A stretch of 64,000 nucleotides of DNA from Nitratiruptor sp. YY08-10 (GCF_016629565.1 NZ_AP023057.1:62001-126000); one strand, 5' to 3'. Positions 17,667 through 25,614 are shown, numbered from the stretch's first letter. Made by a program: numbers and translations. Notes: generated from the letters alone by a model not told the origin.

Positions 17667-18142
17667 AGGGAAAATGGTTTTTGCTCATCGTCACTGCAAG
17701 CTATATGTTGCTTTTTCTCTTTTTCCCTCAAAAAGCTTCTTTGGCTTTGCAGGAGTCTTTTTATCTTTTGATGAAAATCACTCCTATTTTAGCCGTTGTC
17801 GTTTTAATCAATGCCCTTATCAACTTTTTTATCGACCCGAAAACATTGGCAAAACATCTAAGCCGTGAGGGCGGGATAAAAGCATGGATCATAGCACTGT
17901 TTGCCGGGATTTTAAGCCACGGTCCCATGTATGCATGGTATCCGCTGATAGAAGATTTAAAGAAAAAGGGGCTAAGGGATTCTTTAATAGCCCTCTTTTT
18001 TTATGCAAGAGCTGTGAAACTGCCGCTGCTTCCATTGATGGTGCACTATTTTGGATTAACTTTTACAATAGTGTTGAATATATACATAATCATAGGAGCC
18101 CTATTGCAAGGGATGATTGTTGAAAGAATAGAAAATGAGTGA
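17663..18142 (+). CDS. Split permease, C-terminal half (DUF318/ArsP-like)
   Basis: A 159-residue membrane protein with about four hydrophobic segments, the likely partner of the preceding gene. The key motif is ILSHGPMYAWYPLI (about 83-96), equivalent in position to the second permease core, followed by RDSLIALFFYARAVKLPLLPL. I use the ATG at 17663 (ATGA overlap with the upstream stop) over an earlier in-frame codon. Together the two halves would make one permease of about 296 residues, close to the length of single-chain ArsP/DUF318 proteins. The stop lies inside the start region of chrA. Confidence 0.65.
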   Translation: MKGKWFLLIVTASYMLLFLFFPQKASLALQESFYLLMKITPILAVVVLINALINFFIDPKTLAKHLSREGGIKAWIIALFAGILSHGPMYAWYPLIEDLKKKGLRDSLIALFFYARAVKLPLLPLMVHYFGLTFTIVLNIYIIIGALLQGMIVERIENE

Positions 18143-19337
18143 TAAAACAGTAAACCAAAAAGAGACTCCGACCCTTTGGCAGCTTTGTTGGACATATTTT
18201 CTTTTAGGTTTGACTGCATACAGTATGGCGATGCTGCAGCAGTTAAAAGACCTTATCGCAAGAAAAGGATGGCTGAGTCAAGAAGAGATAGATGAGGGGC
18301 TGGCTATGGTGCAGCTCTATCCTGGACCCATTTTTGTCAATCTGGCTACCTATTCAGCCTATCGAATTAAAGGATTTTTTGGCGCTGTTTTGGCTACTTT
18401 TCTTTTTATTTTGCCATCTTATCTATTGATGCTGCTCTTATCGTGGCTCTATTTTCGATATGGTCATATCGGATGGGTTCATCCCATCTTTATTGCCATA
18501 GAGGCGATGGTAGTAGGGATTGTTTTACAAGTAACGATCGATTTTTCCAGCCGATATATTGATGGAGGCAAAACTGCACTGATAGCCGGTATCGCGCTTA
18601 TATTGATGCTGTATGGTATGAATGCCTTTTGGATTATCATAGTTGCCGCAGTACTTGGACTATTCTTTTTTTCTTTAAAAACTTCTCAAAAGAATAATGG
18701 AAACATAAAAGAGTATGAAGTAGTGTTTCCTGGCAAATGGCAGTGGCGTATGGTAGCTATTTTTCTTGCAGGTTCCATTTTTGTACTGCTTTTTGTAGCA
18801 GGATATATATGGCATACCGAGTCTGGGGAGCTGCTTTTTTCTATGTTCAAAGTGGGAGCAGTAGCTTTTGGCAACGGAATGACCATAATGCCGCTGCTGC
18901 AGCAAGAAGCGGTAGTTTCGCATCACTGGCTGACATTGAAAGAGTTTGCAGATGCAATAGCTTTTGGTCAGATTACACCAGGACCCTTCCTCATTACCGC
19001 TACTTTCATCGGTTATAAAGTCAGTGGAGTTTTGGGAAGTGCTTTGGCTACCGTTGGAATGTTTTATCCCTCCTTTTTTTATACTCTTGTTATGAGTGAA
19101 GTGTATGGGAAGATCAAAAACTTGGCTCTGATTCGCAATGCTTTAAAAGGGATATTGGCTGCGTTTACAGGTATGCTTGTTTTTGTTCTGTTAAGCCTGG
19201 GCAAAGTTGCTCTCATAAATCCTGCAACCTATATATGGGCGGTTGGAGCTTTTTTGGCAGTACGATACTGGCGGATAAATATACTATGGATCTTTTTAAT
19301 CGGTGTTGTGGCTAAGCTTATACTGTATTTTAAGTGA
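18135..19337 (+). CDS. chrA: Chromate transporter family protein (ChrA)
   Basis: A 400-residue two-domain (long) CHR-family transporter, an inner-membrane protein that exports chromate or a related oxyanion such as sulfate. Each half has the family motif: QLYPGPIFVNLATY in the N-terminal half and AFGQITPGPFLITATFIGYK in the C-terminal half. A charged cytoplasmic linker of about 50 residues (near SLKTSQKNNGNIKEYE) separates them. It overlaps the split permease by eight bases, so it belongs to the same transcript. Real substrate in this operon is not shown by the sequence. Confidence 0.9.
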   Translation: MSDKTVNQKETPTLWQLCWTYFLLGLTAYSMAMLQQLKDLIARKGWLSQEEIDEGLAMVQLYPGPIFVNLATYSAYRIKGFFGAVLATFLFILPSYLLMLLLSWLYFRYGHIGWVHPIFIAIEAMVVGIVLQVTIDFSSRYIDGGKTALIAGIALILMLYGMNAFWIIIVAAVLGLFFFSLKTSQKNNGNIKEYEVVFPGKWQWRMVAIFLAGSIFVLLFVAGYIWHTESGELLFSMFKVGAVAFGNGMTIMPLLQQEAVVSHHWLTLKEFADAIAFGQITPGPFLITATFIGYKVSGVLGSALATVGMFYPSFFYTLVMSEVYGKIKNLALIRNALKGILAAFTGMLVFVLLSLGKVALINPATYIWAVGAFLAVRYWRINILWIFLIGVVAKLILYFK

Positions 19338-19465
19338 TGAGAGAGTGGCAAGAGTTTATGGACGCAATGCATCATACCAACAAACAGTGTCTCAAGATAT
19401 GTCTGTTTGACTTCGTTACAAAATTTATCAGTAGGAGAAAGCAGTGGATTTTGATGAATATTTGA
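19337..19465 (+). CDS. Possible small protein coupled to chrA
   Basis: A 42-codon frame starting with MREWQEFMDAMHH and containing two cysteines. Its ATG overlaps the chrA stop (TGATG), and it runs 22 bases into the rhodanese-like gene in another frame. The tight coupling is what a real small gene would look like, and it fills the only gap between chrA and the rhodanese. I do not recognise it, and it could equally be leader sequence that carries ribosomes to the GTG start of the next gene. Confidence 0.35.
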   Translation: MREWQEFMDAMHHTNKQCLKICLFDFVTKFISRRKQWILMNI

Positions 19466-19827
19466 AAAGTTTTGATTATGAGGAACGAAAGGCTATGAAA
19501 ATTGGACTTGAAGAGATGTTTGAGCTTTTGCAAAAAGACGAAGCACAAGTTGTTGATATCAGATTTAGGGAGGAGTATGAGGCATGGCATGTAGGATTTG
19601 GATTGCATATTCCACTCAATGAGCTGCCAGACAGACTCAATGAGCTAGATAGTAGCAAAACAATTGTGACTATGTGTCCACACTATGACAGAGCCGAAAT
19701 TGCAAGACTCTATCTTACACTCAAAGGTTTTAACGCACGATATCTTACGGACGGACTACTCAAAGTGGTCGAATTTTTAAGAGGTGACAAAGCAAAAGAG
19801 ATAATAGAAAGTATACAAGATGTATGA
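19444..19827 (+). CDS. Rhodanese-like domain protein
   Basis: A 127-residue single rhodanese domain. The active loop is MCPHYDRAEIAR, a CxxxxR loop with an intact catalytic cysteine, preceded by VVDIRFREEYEAWHVGFGLHIPL, the CDC25/rhodanese entry motif. Such domains move sulfane sulfur or act as thiol-based carriers. The start is a GTG with AGGAGAAAGCA just upstream. It overlaps the next gene by eight bases and lies in the redox/transport cluster with the CcdA, thioredoxin and ferredoxin-reductase genes. Confidence 0.85.
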   Translation: MDFDEYLKSFDYEERKAMKIGLEEMFELLQKDEAQVVDIRFREEYEAWHVGFGLHIPLNELPDRLNELDSSKTIVTMCPHYDRAEIARLYLTLKGFNARYLTDGLLKVVEFLRGDKAKEIIESIQDV

Positions 19828-20158
19828 TGTTTTATCTTTTAATCATTTTATTACTCAATATGTATTGATCATTTTTTACTACATAGGTGCAATTGTTATG
19901 CCATTTGTACTTTGGATAGCAAGGGATTGGATTGTCCAAAATATCTCAATTGCTAAAACATTAAATGATACACTTCACACACTCTATGCTTCGCTTTCCA
20001 AAAGAGGCAAGTTTGTGACAATTTTGATGTTTGTGGGGTTCTTTTTATGTGCCGAGCTTTCCTGGCGGATGATTTTTGAAGCAATGATAGGCTATTTTGA
20101 TATGCATGATCTCTTGTATGAGATCCATAAACACCAAATGTCAGAAGGAAAACAATGA
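19820..20158 (+). CDS. Membrane protein of unknown function (two predicted helices)
   Basis: A 112-residue protein with two hydrophobic stretches (YVLIIFYYIGAIVMPFVLWIA and FVTILMFVGFFLCAELSWRMI) and a polar, histidine-containing C-terminus (FDMHDLLYEIHKHQM). I do not recognise a family. The start lies inside the rhodanese gene end and the stop overlaps the start of the frameshifted Tat-signal gene, so all three seem to be translated in series. Confidence 0.6.
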   Translation: MYDVLSFNHFITQYVLIIFYYIGAIVMPFVLWIARDWIVQNISIAKTLNDTLHTLYASLSKRGKFVTILMFVGFFLCAELSWRMIFEAMIGYFDMHDLLYEIHKHQMSEGKQ

Positions 20159-20453
20159 AACGACGAGATTTTATGAAAAATGCGGCTTTGACGATGGGTG
20201 GACGGACTTTGGTTTCTACAATGGCAGAAGCTAAAAGAGGCCTTTTGTCACTTTCACTCAAAACATTGTAGGGGATTCTACGATGGGGCACAACTACCTA
20301 GGCAATCTCAAACTTTTCCCTGGGACAGGGGAGAGTGTGTATGACCATGAAAACTCTCTAAGATTTTGCCATCATGTGCTTTCAATATTGCCATATATCG
20401 TAGAAGGTCCGATAGAGCCTTTTTATAAAACAACTGTTTTGGGAAATGGATAA
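20155..20453 (+). pseudogene. Tat-signal small protein with a single-base frameshift
   Basis: The ATG overlaps the previous stop (ATGA) and opens a twin-arginine signal, MKRRDFMKNAALTMGG, but the frame ends after only 38 codons. Another frame then runs to 20453 and reads PFVTFTQNIVGDSTMGHNYL, later with RFCHHVLSILPYIVEGP. Adding one C to the GGCC at 20239-20242 joins the two into a 99-residue protein exported by the Tat route, possibly holding a cofactor (Tat export; a Cys-His-His cluster). I do not recognise its family. The break may be real or a base-calling error. Its intact framing and coupling suggest it was recently functional. Confidence 0.6.
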
Positions 20454-20456
20454 ATC

Positions 20457-21215
20457 ATGAGCCCAGAGTTTATCCATTACACTCTTTATTTTTTACTTAC
20501 TTTTGCTCTTTCCACTCTCTTTGCCATGGGTGGCGTGGGCTCTGCCATTGCGCTGGTGCCAACTTTTACGATGATGGGACTTCCTTTCAATCTTGCCAAA
20601 GCGATAGGGCTCTTTATTAATTCAGCTTCTACCATTACAGCTTCAATTATGAACTTTTTTCGAGGTGTTTTGGATATCAAATTCGCCCTTCCTTTGGTGA
20701 TTTCCATCATGATCGCCACTCCCATCGGAGCATGGATGTCTCAATATGTTCCAAAAGAGATGGTCGAATGGATACTGGTAGCCTTTTTGATTGTCAGCGC
20801 TTTTTTGCTCCTTTTTAGCTATCGGGAGACAAAAGTAGTTTACGACAAAGCGTGGATACTCTATGTGATTGGAGGAAGTGTAGGGATTATTTCAGGGATG
20901 ATAGGCGTTGGTGGCGGATCGCTTATCATGCCACTACTTATCTTGCTGGGATTTGATGCAAAAAAAGCAGCCTATGCCATCAGTTTTGTGATTCCGTTTT
21001 CCACTCTTGGGGCTTTTGCCACATATCTTAGTTTTATCAAGATGGATTGGCTCCTTTTAGCCGATGTAACCGTTGCAGCGATTATGGGAGGGTATTTAGG
21101 TGATAGAATCTTGCACTATAATTTAACAGCAGGAGAGGTCAAAAAGCTTATTGGTGTTTTGCTGTTGATTGTAGCAGCCAAGATGATAGCAAAACTGCTG
21201 CATATCACTTTTTAA
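20457..21215 (+). CDS. TauE/SafE family sulfite/organosulfur exporter
   Basis: A 252-residue inner-membrane protein of the TauE/SafE (DUF81) family, with about eight hydrophobic segments in two repeats. The repeats begin MGGVGSAIALVPTFTMMGLP and IGVGGGSLIMPLLILLGFD, the glycine-rich signature of this family. Members export sulfite, sulfoacetate or similar compounds. It starts three bases after the Tat-gene remnant, which keeps it in the run of sulfur/thiol-related genes, and a small soluble protein and a CDF exporter follow. Confidence 0.9.
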   Translation: MSPEFIHYTLYFLLTFALSTLFAMGGVGSAIALVPTFTMMGLPFNLAKAIGLFINSASTITASIMNFFRGVLDIKFALPLVISIMIATPIGAWMSQYVPKEMVEWILVAFLIVSAFLLLFSYRETKVVYDKAWILYVIGGSVGIISGMIGVGGGSLIMPLLILLGFDAKKAAYAISFVIPFSTLGAFATYLSFIKMDWLLLADVTVAAIMGGYLGDRILHYNLTAGEVKKLIGVLLLIVAAKMIAKLLHITF

Positions 21216-21224
21216 GGATAGAGT

Positions 21225-21467
21225 ATGTTACATATATTGAAAAAAATTGCTGACTGGATCGTCGAGCATGAAAAAGATGAAGCAACGGATTGCACCGTTC
21301 CTGATGAGGTGATCGATGAGTGGCTTGAAACGATTGAGGAGAGAAAAAAGCAGATAGAGGAGCATGGGCATACCGATTCAGCTCAATATGAGATGTTAAG
21401 TGACCTTGAGAAAAAGGTCAAAGAGATTCAAGCGATACGAGCAAAAAAGTGTCATATAAAATCATAA
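21225..21467 (+). CDS. Small charged helical protein of unknown function
   Basis: An 80-residue soluble, strongly charged protein, probably a helical hairpin (EWLETIEERKKQIEEHGHTD and MLSDLEKKVKEIQAIRAKK). It contains two cysteines and two histidines. A clean ribosome site (AAGGATAGAGT) precedes the ATG, and the gene sits ten bases after the TauE-type gene and ten before the CDF gene, so it is very likely expressed. No family recognised. Confidence 0.65.
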   Translation: MLHILKKIADWIVEHEKDEATDCTVPDEVIDEWLETIEERKKQIEEHGHTDSAQYEMLSDLEKKVKEIQAIRAKKCHIKS

Positions 21468-21476
21468 AGGAAACAA

Positions 21477-22373
21477 ATGGGGCATCATCACCATCACGAA
21501 GTAAGTGGTAAAAACCTTTTTATTACTATTATTTTAAATATCATCATCACTTTGGCGCAAATCATTGGCGGATTTCTTTCTGGCTCTTTGGCGCTTTTAA
21601 GCGATGCGATGCACAACTTTAGCGATGTGCTCTCCCTTGTAGTTGCCTGGATAGCTAATCGTTTAGCAGCAAGACCGGGTGATAGCTCAAAAACGTTTGG
21701 TTATAAACGAGCTGAAATTATAGCAGCGCTTTTTAATGCCTCTTTATTGATGGCAATAGCTATTTTTTTGATTATTGAAGCGGTGCGAAAATTTTTGCAC
21801 CCAGAGGCTGTCGATTCCATGTGGGTTATATGGCTTGGAGTTTTGAGTATCGTTTTAAATAGTCTAAGTGTTTTTCTTGTCAAAGAAGATGCCCATGAAA
21901 ATATGAACATAAAAGCAGCCTATTTGCATCTTTTAACAGATGTGGCTACTTCAGTGGCTGTTGTTGTGGGCGGGTTACTCATGCAGTGGTGGCACATCTA
22001 CTGGATCGATCCAGTTATCTCTATTTTCATAGCTTTTTATCTCATTTGGGCCTCTTTTGATATTATCAAAGAGTCTGTCTTTATCTTAATGCAGTTTGCC
22101 CCCAAAGAGATAGATTTGCAAAAGATTGCCGAAGACGTTTCACAAATAGCTGGAATCGAAAATATCCATCATATTCACATCTGGAGACTCAATGACCATG
22201 ATCTCTTTTTTGAGGCACATGTGGATTTTAGCAGTGATCTTAAACTAAAAGAGGTGATGAAAAAGATGGAAAAAATAGAAAAAGTTTTAAAAGAAAAATA
22301 TCATATTTCTCATGTGACACTGCAGCCAGAATACCGTAGAAATGATACAAAGGAGCTTGTAGTATCACCTTAA
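21477..22373 (+). CDS. Cation diffusion facilitator (CDF) metal exporter
   Basis: A 298-residue proton-coupled metal exporter, closest in pattern to the ZnT/CzcD group. It starts MGHHHHHEVSG, a natural histidine-rich metal-binding end. The transport site HxxxD appears twice: LLSDAMHNFSDVLSLV in TM2 and YLHLLTDVATSVAVV in TM5. Six transmembrane segments are followed by a cytoplasmic ferredoxin-like domain with NIHHIHIWRLNDHD, the usual dimer/metal site. Zinc is the likeliest substrate, with cobalt, cadmium or iron as alternatives. It is the last gene of the group starting with TauE. Confidence 0.93.
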   Translation: MGHHHHHEVSGKNLFITIILNIIITLAQIIGGFLSGSLALLSDAMHNFSDVLSLVVAWIANRLAARPGDSSKTFGYKRAEIIAALFNASLLMAIAIFLIIEAVRKFLHPEAVDSMWVIWLGVLSIVLNSLSVFLVKEDAHENMNIKAAYLHLLTDVATSVAVVVGGLLMQWWHIYWIDPVISIFIAFYLIWASFDIIKESVFILMQFAPKEIDLQKIAEDVSQIAGIENIHHIHIWRLNDHDLFFEAHVDFSSDLKLKEVMKKMEKIEKVLKEKYHISHVTLQPEYRRNDTKELVVSP

Positions 22374-22420
22374 AAATTATTTATTCAAAAGATCTTCTTT
22401 GTTATAGTGTATTAGAAGTT

Positions 22421-23536
22421 ATGGAAAGGATGGTTTTGAGAAGATTAAAAATAGAACTTAATTTATCAACACTCTATATCCTTCTTTATACCATCTTTTT
22501 ATTTATTGCATCTTTTTTGATGGAGTTGCTTGAGCCTAAAACCTATAAAAATTTTTTTGATGGTTTATGGTGGTCTATTGTTACGGCTACTACCGTGGGA
22601 TATGGTGATGTGGTGCCCCATAGTGCAGCTGGAAAAATAGTAGCGATTATCATTATTGTAGGTGGTGTCATTGCAGTTGCTGCATTTACAGCGACAATGA
22701 CGAGCAAACTTGTAGCCCTGACAATCTCTTCAAAAAAGGAATATGAGATGTTAGATTCACTGAACAAGCACCTTGTGATCTGCGGTTTTAAAACGCCTCG
22801 TATAGAGGTTTTACAAAGTTTTAAAGCCCATTATGGGGAGAATATCGTAATCGTTTATCCTGAACTTGTACCAGAACTGAAAAATCTTCTTGAAGAGCAT
22901 CATCTCAAATGGGCGCAAGGGGAATACAACGATGAAGCGGTTTTGAAAGAGGCGCATATCGAAAGAGCCGATAAAGTGATGATACTCAATATGCATGATG
23001 AGTTTGCCGATGCAAGGGTGCTGGAAACGGTCATTTTGATTCGTTCCTTAAATCCACATGTCTATATCACAGCAGAAATCATCGATCCAAAGTATGAAAA
23101 CTATCTCATAAAAAGCAAATGCAACGAAATTATTATGAGCGAAGAGTATAACCGCTTTTTACTCTCAAAATCAGTGACTGAACCTGGAATGTCCAAGGTT
23201 ATCAGAAAGCTGCTTAGAACACAAAATATCCATATCCAAACGAAACACTCCTATGAGGGAGTCTCTTATAAAGAGGCTTTTGAGGATAGCTTGCAAAAAG
23301 GGGAGATACTCATAGGCATCGTAAAAAACTATATAACAGAGAGTGAACTGAAAAAAATTGTCTTAAAAAAGCTGCAGTTTGGAGGGGATGTGGAAAAATA
23401 TAAAAAGCTTCTCACAAAAATCAAAAAAAATCAGGTCGAGATGGAAGTGGTTATCAATCCTGACGATAATCTTGTTATTCCTGAGTTCGCAGCACTAATC
23501 GTAATGGAGAGAAAACATGAAAAATCCGCTGTTTGA
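22421..23536 (+). CDS. Potassium channel with RCK (TrkA-N) domain
   Basis: A 371-residue ion channel of the Kch/MthK type. Two transmembrane helices flank the pore with the selectivity filter TATTVGYGDVVP. The cytoplasmic RCK domain begins HLVICGFKTPRIEVLQSF (Rossmann-type first strand, with the dinucleotide glycines altered) and contains GEYNDEAVLKEAHIERADKVMIL; a TrkA-C-like region follows. It opens a tightly packed operon: the next gene (a cNMP-binding protein) overlaps it by 20 bases. That raises the possibility of a channel gated or informed by a separate cyclic-nucleotide-type sensor. Confidence 0.9.
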   Translation: MERMVLRRLKIELNLSTLYILLYTIFLFIASFLMELLEPKTYKNFFDGLWWSIVTATTVGYGDVVPHSAAGKIVAIIIIVGGVIAVAAFTATMTSKLVALTISSKKEYEMLDSLNKHLVICGFKTPRIEVLQSFKAHYGENIVIVYPELVPELKNLLEEHHLKWAQGEYNDEAVLKEAHIERADKVMILNMHDEFADARVLETVILIRSLNPHVYITAEIIDPKYENYLIKSKCNEIIMSEEYNRFLLSKSVTEPGMSKVIRKLLRTQNIHIQTKHSYEGVSYKEAFEDSLQKGEILIGIVKNYITESELKKIVLKKLQFGGDVEKYKKLLTKIKKNQVEMEVVINPDDNLVIPEFAALIVMERKHEKSAV

Positions 23537-23963
23537 AGGTTTGAATGAAGAAGAGGAACAAAGCTTTTTGTCCATTTTTGCAAAAAAAGAGATTAAAAAA
23601 GGACAGGCGATCAAAAAAGAAGGAGACCATTTAAAAAAAGGGTTTTTGTTAGAAAGTGGTCTGCTTTTGGTAAAAAAACACTCTAGTGATGGAGAGATGG
23701 AGGTTGCAACAATCAGTGACAGCAGTGTCTTTTTTTCGCTGACCTGCCTTGTTGATGGAGGTAACAGTTTGACGACTGTAGAGGCTAAAAAAGATTCAGT
23801 GATTTTGGAAGTTTCTCAAAAGGATTTTTTTGCCTTTTGTCAAAAAAATCCAGAAATTGGTGTAAAGGTTTTGAAAAATGCTACGTTGCTTCTTGCTAAA
23901 TTTTTAAGAAATAGCGATGAGAAAATTGTTCAGATGTATAAAACATTAGAAGAGGTGCTATGA
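23517..23963 (+). CDS. Stand-alone cyclic nucleotide-binding-fold protein
   Basis: A 148-residue protein made of one cupin-like cNMP-binding domain of the Crp/Fnr type (IKKGQAIKKEGDHLKKGFLL to ATISDSSVFFSLTCLVDGG), with no helix-turn-helix after it, so it is not a transcription factor. The phosphate-binding cassette is not clearly conserved, and the ligand could be something other than cAMP. It begins 20 bases inside the K+ channel gene and overlaps the protoglobin gene by four bases; a role in regulating one of these two partners is a fair guess. Confidence 0.8.
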   Translation: MKNPLFEGLNEEEEQSFLSIFAKKEIKKGQAIKKEGDHLKKGFLLESGLLLVKKHSSDGEMEVATISDSSVFFSLTCLVDGGNSLTTVEAKKDSVILEVSQKDFFAFCQKNPEIGVKVLKNATLLLAKFLRNSDEKIVQMYKTLEEVL

Positions 23964-25057
23964 TGAATGCAAAAATTGAACTTATTAAAGAGATATACCA
24001 ACTGCAAGATGACGATCTAAAGAAGCGAAAAGAGGCATTACAAAAGATAGAGCCTTATGTGAATGAGATAATGGACAAGTTTTACGAAAAGCTCTTGCAA
24101 AAAGAGGAATTTACGAAATTCATTCCGGTTGAAAGAATCCCAGAACTCAAAAGAAAACAGATCAAGTTTGTTGCCCAGTTACTCTCTAAACCTTTTGATG
24201 AGGAGCTGTATAACAAAATCGCAAAAGTGGCCATTGCGCACTATCACATCAGACTCGATCCGATTCTGCTTTCATACGGCTATCATCTGCTCAGTGAACT
24301 CATCTTGGAGCTTTCTCAAAAAGAACCTGCTATCTTGCCCTATCTCAAGCTCATTATCAAGTATTTAAAAGTATCAGAAGAGATCATGAAAGAGGAGTAT
24401 TTTTCGCAAAAAACGCTGGCAGAGTCTCCTTACAGGGCAAATGATCTTTTTATTGCAGTCAATAGCCTTCATATGGCATATATTCGATGCAAAAGCTCTT
24501 TTGAAGCGTTGAAAGTAGACAAAGAAGCAAAAGAGCTTTTTAAAAAGAGTTTGGAGGAGCTCAAAGAGTATAAAGATGTTTTGGAAGAGGCGGGTTTTCA
24601 TCTAGCAACTATTAAAAGATTTTGTACGCAGTTTTCCAATGAGCCAAATGAGAAGAATTTAGGGGCACTGAAAAATGCTATCATCAAGCCACTCAATAAC
24701 ATCAATGTCACAGCATATCTTTCTTTAACAAGTTCTCTTGCTACAATGCGGGCAATGACCGATATTGTGTATACAAGAAGTATTATAAACGATACAAAGT
24801 TGACGATAGAGACAGTCCAGCACAATATGTATAAGCTATTGAGTGAAAATTATGGATGGGCGATAGAAGCATTGGAGTTTTTAGAGAATGAACCGGAAGA
24901 GGGCTATGATATTGTTAAATATATGAGTTTTGAAGAGAGTGTCTTTTTTCTTTGTATCAAAGTAAGAGATGTTGTAAATAAACTCTATGTCGTTGAAGCA
25001 ATCGATCTGTTGGCAGAAGCTATGAAGTTGACAATCTATATCAAAAGCAAGGAATGA
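23960..25057 (+). CDS. Protoglobin-domain (globin-coupled sensor) protein
   Basis: A 365-residue protein whose first ~155 residues fit the protoglobin fold of heme-based gas sensors: an N-terminal helix, the distal region FYEKLLQKEEFTKFIP and KVAIAHYHIRLDPILLSYGY, where His94 aligns with the proximal heme ligand (HxxIGLxPxWY pattern). The remaining ~210 residues are helical and match no output domain I recognise (no GGDEF, kinase or chemotaxis signature). It is translationally coupled on both sides, between a cNMP-binding protein and the genes leading to feoAB. The likely signals are O2, NO or CO; the output is unknown. Confidence 0.7.
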   Translation: MMNAKIELIKEIYQLQDDDLKKRKEALQKIEPYVNEIMDKFYEKLLQKEEFTKFIPVERIPELKRKQIKFVAQLLSKPFDEELYNKIAKVAIAHYHIRLDPILLSYGYHLLSELILELSQKEPAILPYLKLIIKYLKVSEEIMKEEYFSQKTLAESPYRANDLFIAVNSLHMAYIRCKSSFEALKVDKEAKELFKKSLEELKEYKDVLEEAGFHLATIKRFCTQFSNEPNEKNLGALKNAIIKPLNNINVTAYLSLTSSLATMRAMTDIVYTRSIINDTKLTIETVQHNMYKLLSENYGWAIEALEFLENEPEEGYDIVKYMSFEESVFFLCIKVRDVVNKLYVVEAIDLLAEAMKLTIYIKSKE

Positions 25058-25058
25058 A

Positions 25059-25376
25059 ATGAGTTTAGAATATTGCTATCCCCTTAAAGAAGGGGAAATG
25101 CTTCATGCAGAGCACAAAGAGTGGCCTTTGTTTGATGTGACAATCCATGGAAGTGATGCGGAGCGGGTAAAGCTTGCCAAAAGGCTTGTCTGCTCTGTCA
25201 AACATCTGCCGCTTCGATTAAAGATTCACTATGAAAAGGATGCGATGAAATCGATCGAAAAGGGTGTGGCAAAAGATCCAACTTTAGAGTGGCAAGGCAA
25301 AATCTTGGCTGAAGGGCTTGTGAGTGCCGAGGAGCTGACACAGATTTTTGAGGAGCTTGTAAAAAACAATGAGTAA
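25059..25376 (+). CDS. Small thioredoxin-like-fold protein of unknown function
   Basis: A 105-residue protein. The C-terminal part, KDPTLEWQGKILAEGLVSAE, resembles the second half of redox-active-disulfide-2/thioredoxin-like proteins (a PtL-x-inG-x-il-x-eG pattern), but there is no CxxC; single cysteines occur near residues 6 and 44. A beta-alpha-beta start (WPLFDVTIHGSDAERVKLAK) supports such a fold. It begins one base after the protoglobin gene and overlaps feoA by eight bases. An accessory role in iron uptake is possible, but no function is known to me. Confidence 0.5.
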   Translation: MSLEYCYPLKEGEMLHAEHKEWPLFDVTIHGSDAERVKLAKRLVCSVKHLPLRLKIHYEKDAMKSIEKGVAKDPTLEWQGKILAEGLVSAEELTQIFEELVKNNE

Positions 25377-25614
25377 AAAGCTGCTTTCCCAAATGGAGCC
25401 AAAAGAGCGGGGGATCATCAAAAAAATCGGTGATATAGGTGAGCTGAAGCGACGTCTTTTAGAGCTTGGTGCTCTTACAAAAGTTCCCGTAGAAGTAGTG
25501 CGAATCGCTCCTTTTGGCGATCCTATCGAGATAAAGATAGGCAATACCTATTTGGCGCTTCGAAAGAGTGAGGCAAACAAAATTGAGGTGGAACTTTTCA
25601 AGGATAAAAGATGA
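25369..25614 (+). CDS. feoA: Ferrous iron transport protein A
   Basis: An 81-residue SH3-like FeoA protein, which binds the cytoplasmic side of FeoB and assists iron uptake. Characteristic features are ERGIIKKIGDIGELKRRLLE (the G-x-L-x-x-R-L-x-x-LG region), a PVEVVRIAPFGDPIEIKIG core and the final LRKSEANKIEVEL. It overlaps the upstream gene by eight and feoB by four bases, so the whole series from the K+ channel to feoB is probably one transcript. Confidence 0.93.
   Translation: MSKKLLSQMEPKERGIIKKIGDIGELKRRLLELGALTKVPVEVVRIAPFGDPIEIKIGNTYLALRKSEANKIEVELFKDKR

Noticed and set aside
21477-21510. MGHHHHHE start of the CDF protein looks like an engineered His tag
   Set aside because: The following sequence, gene context and codons are natural; histidine-rich ends are common in CDF metal exporters.
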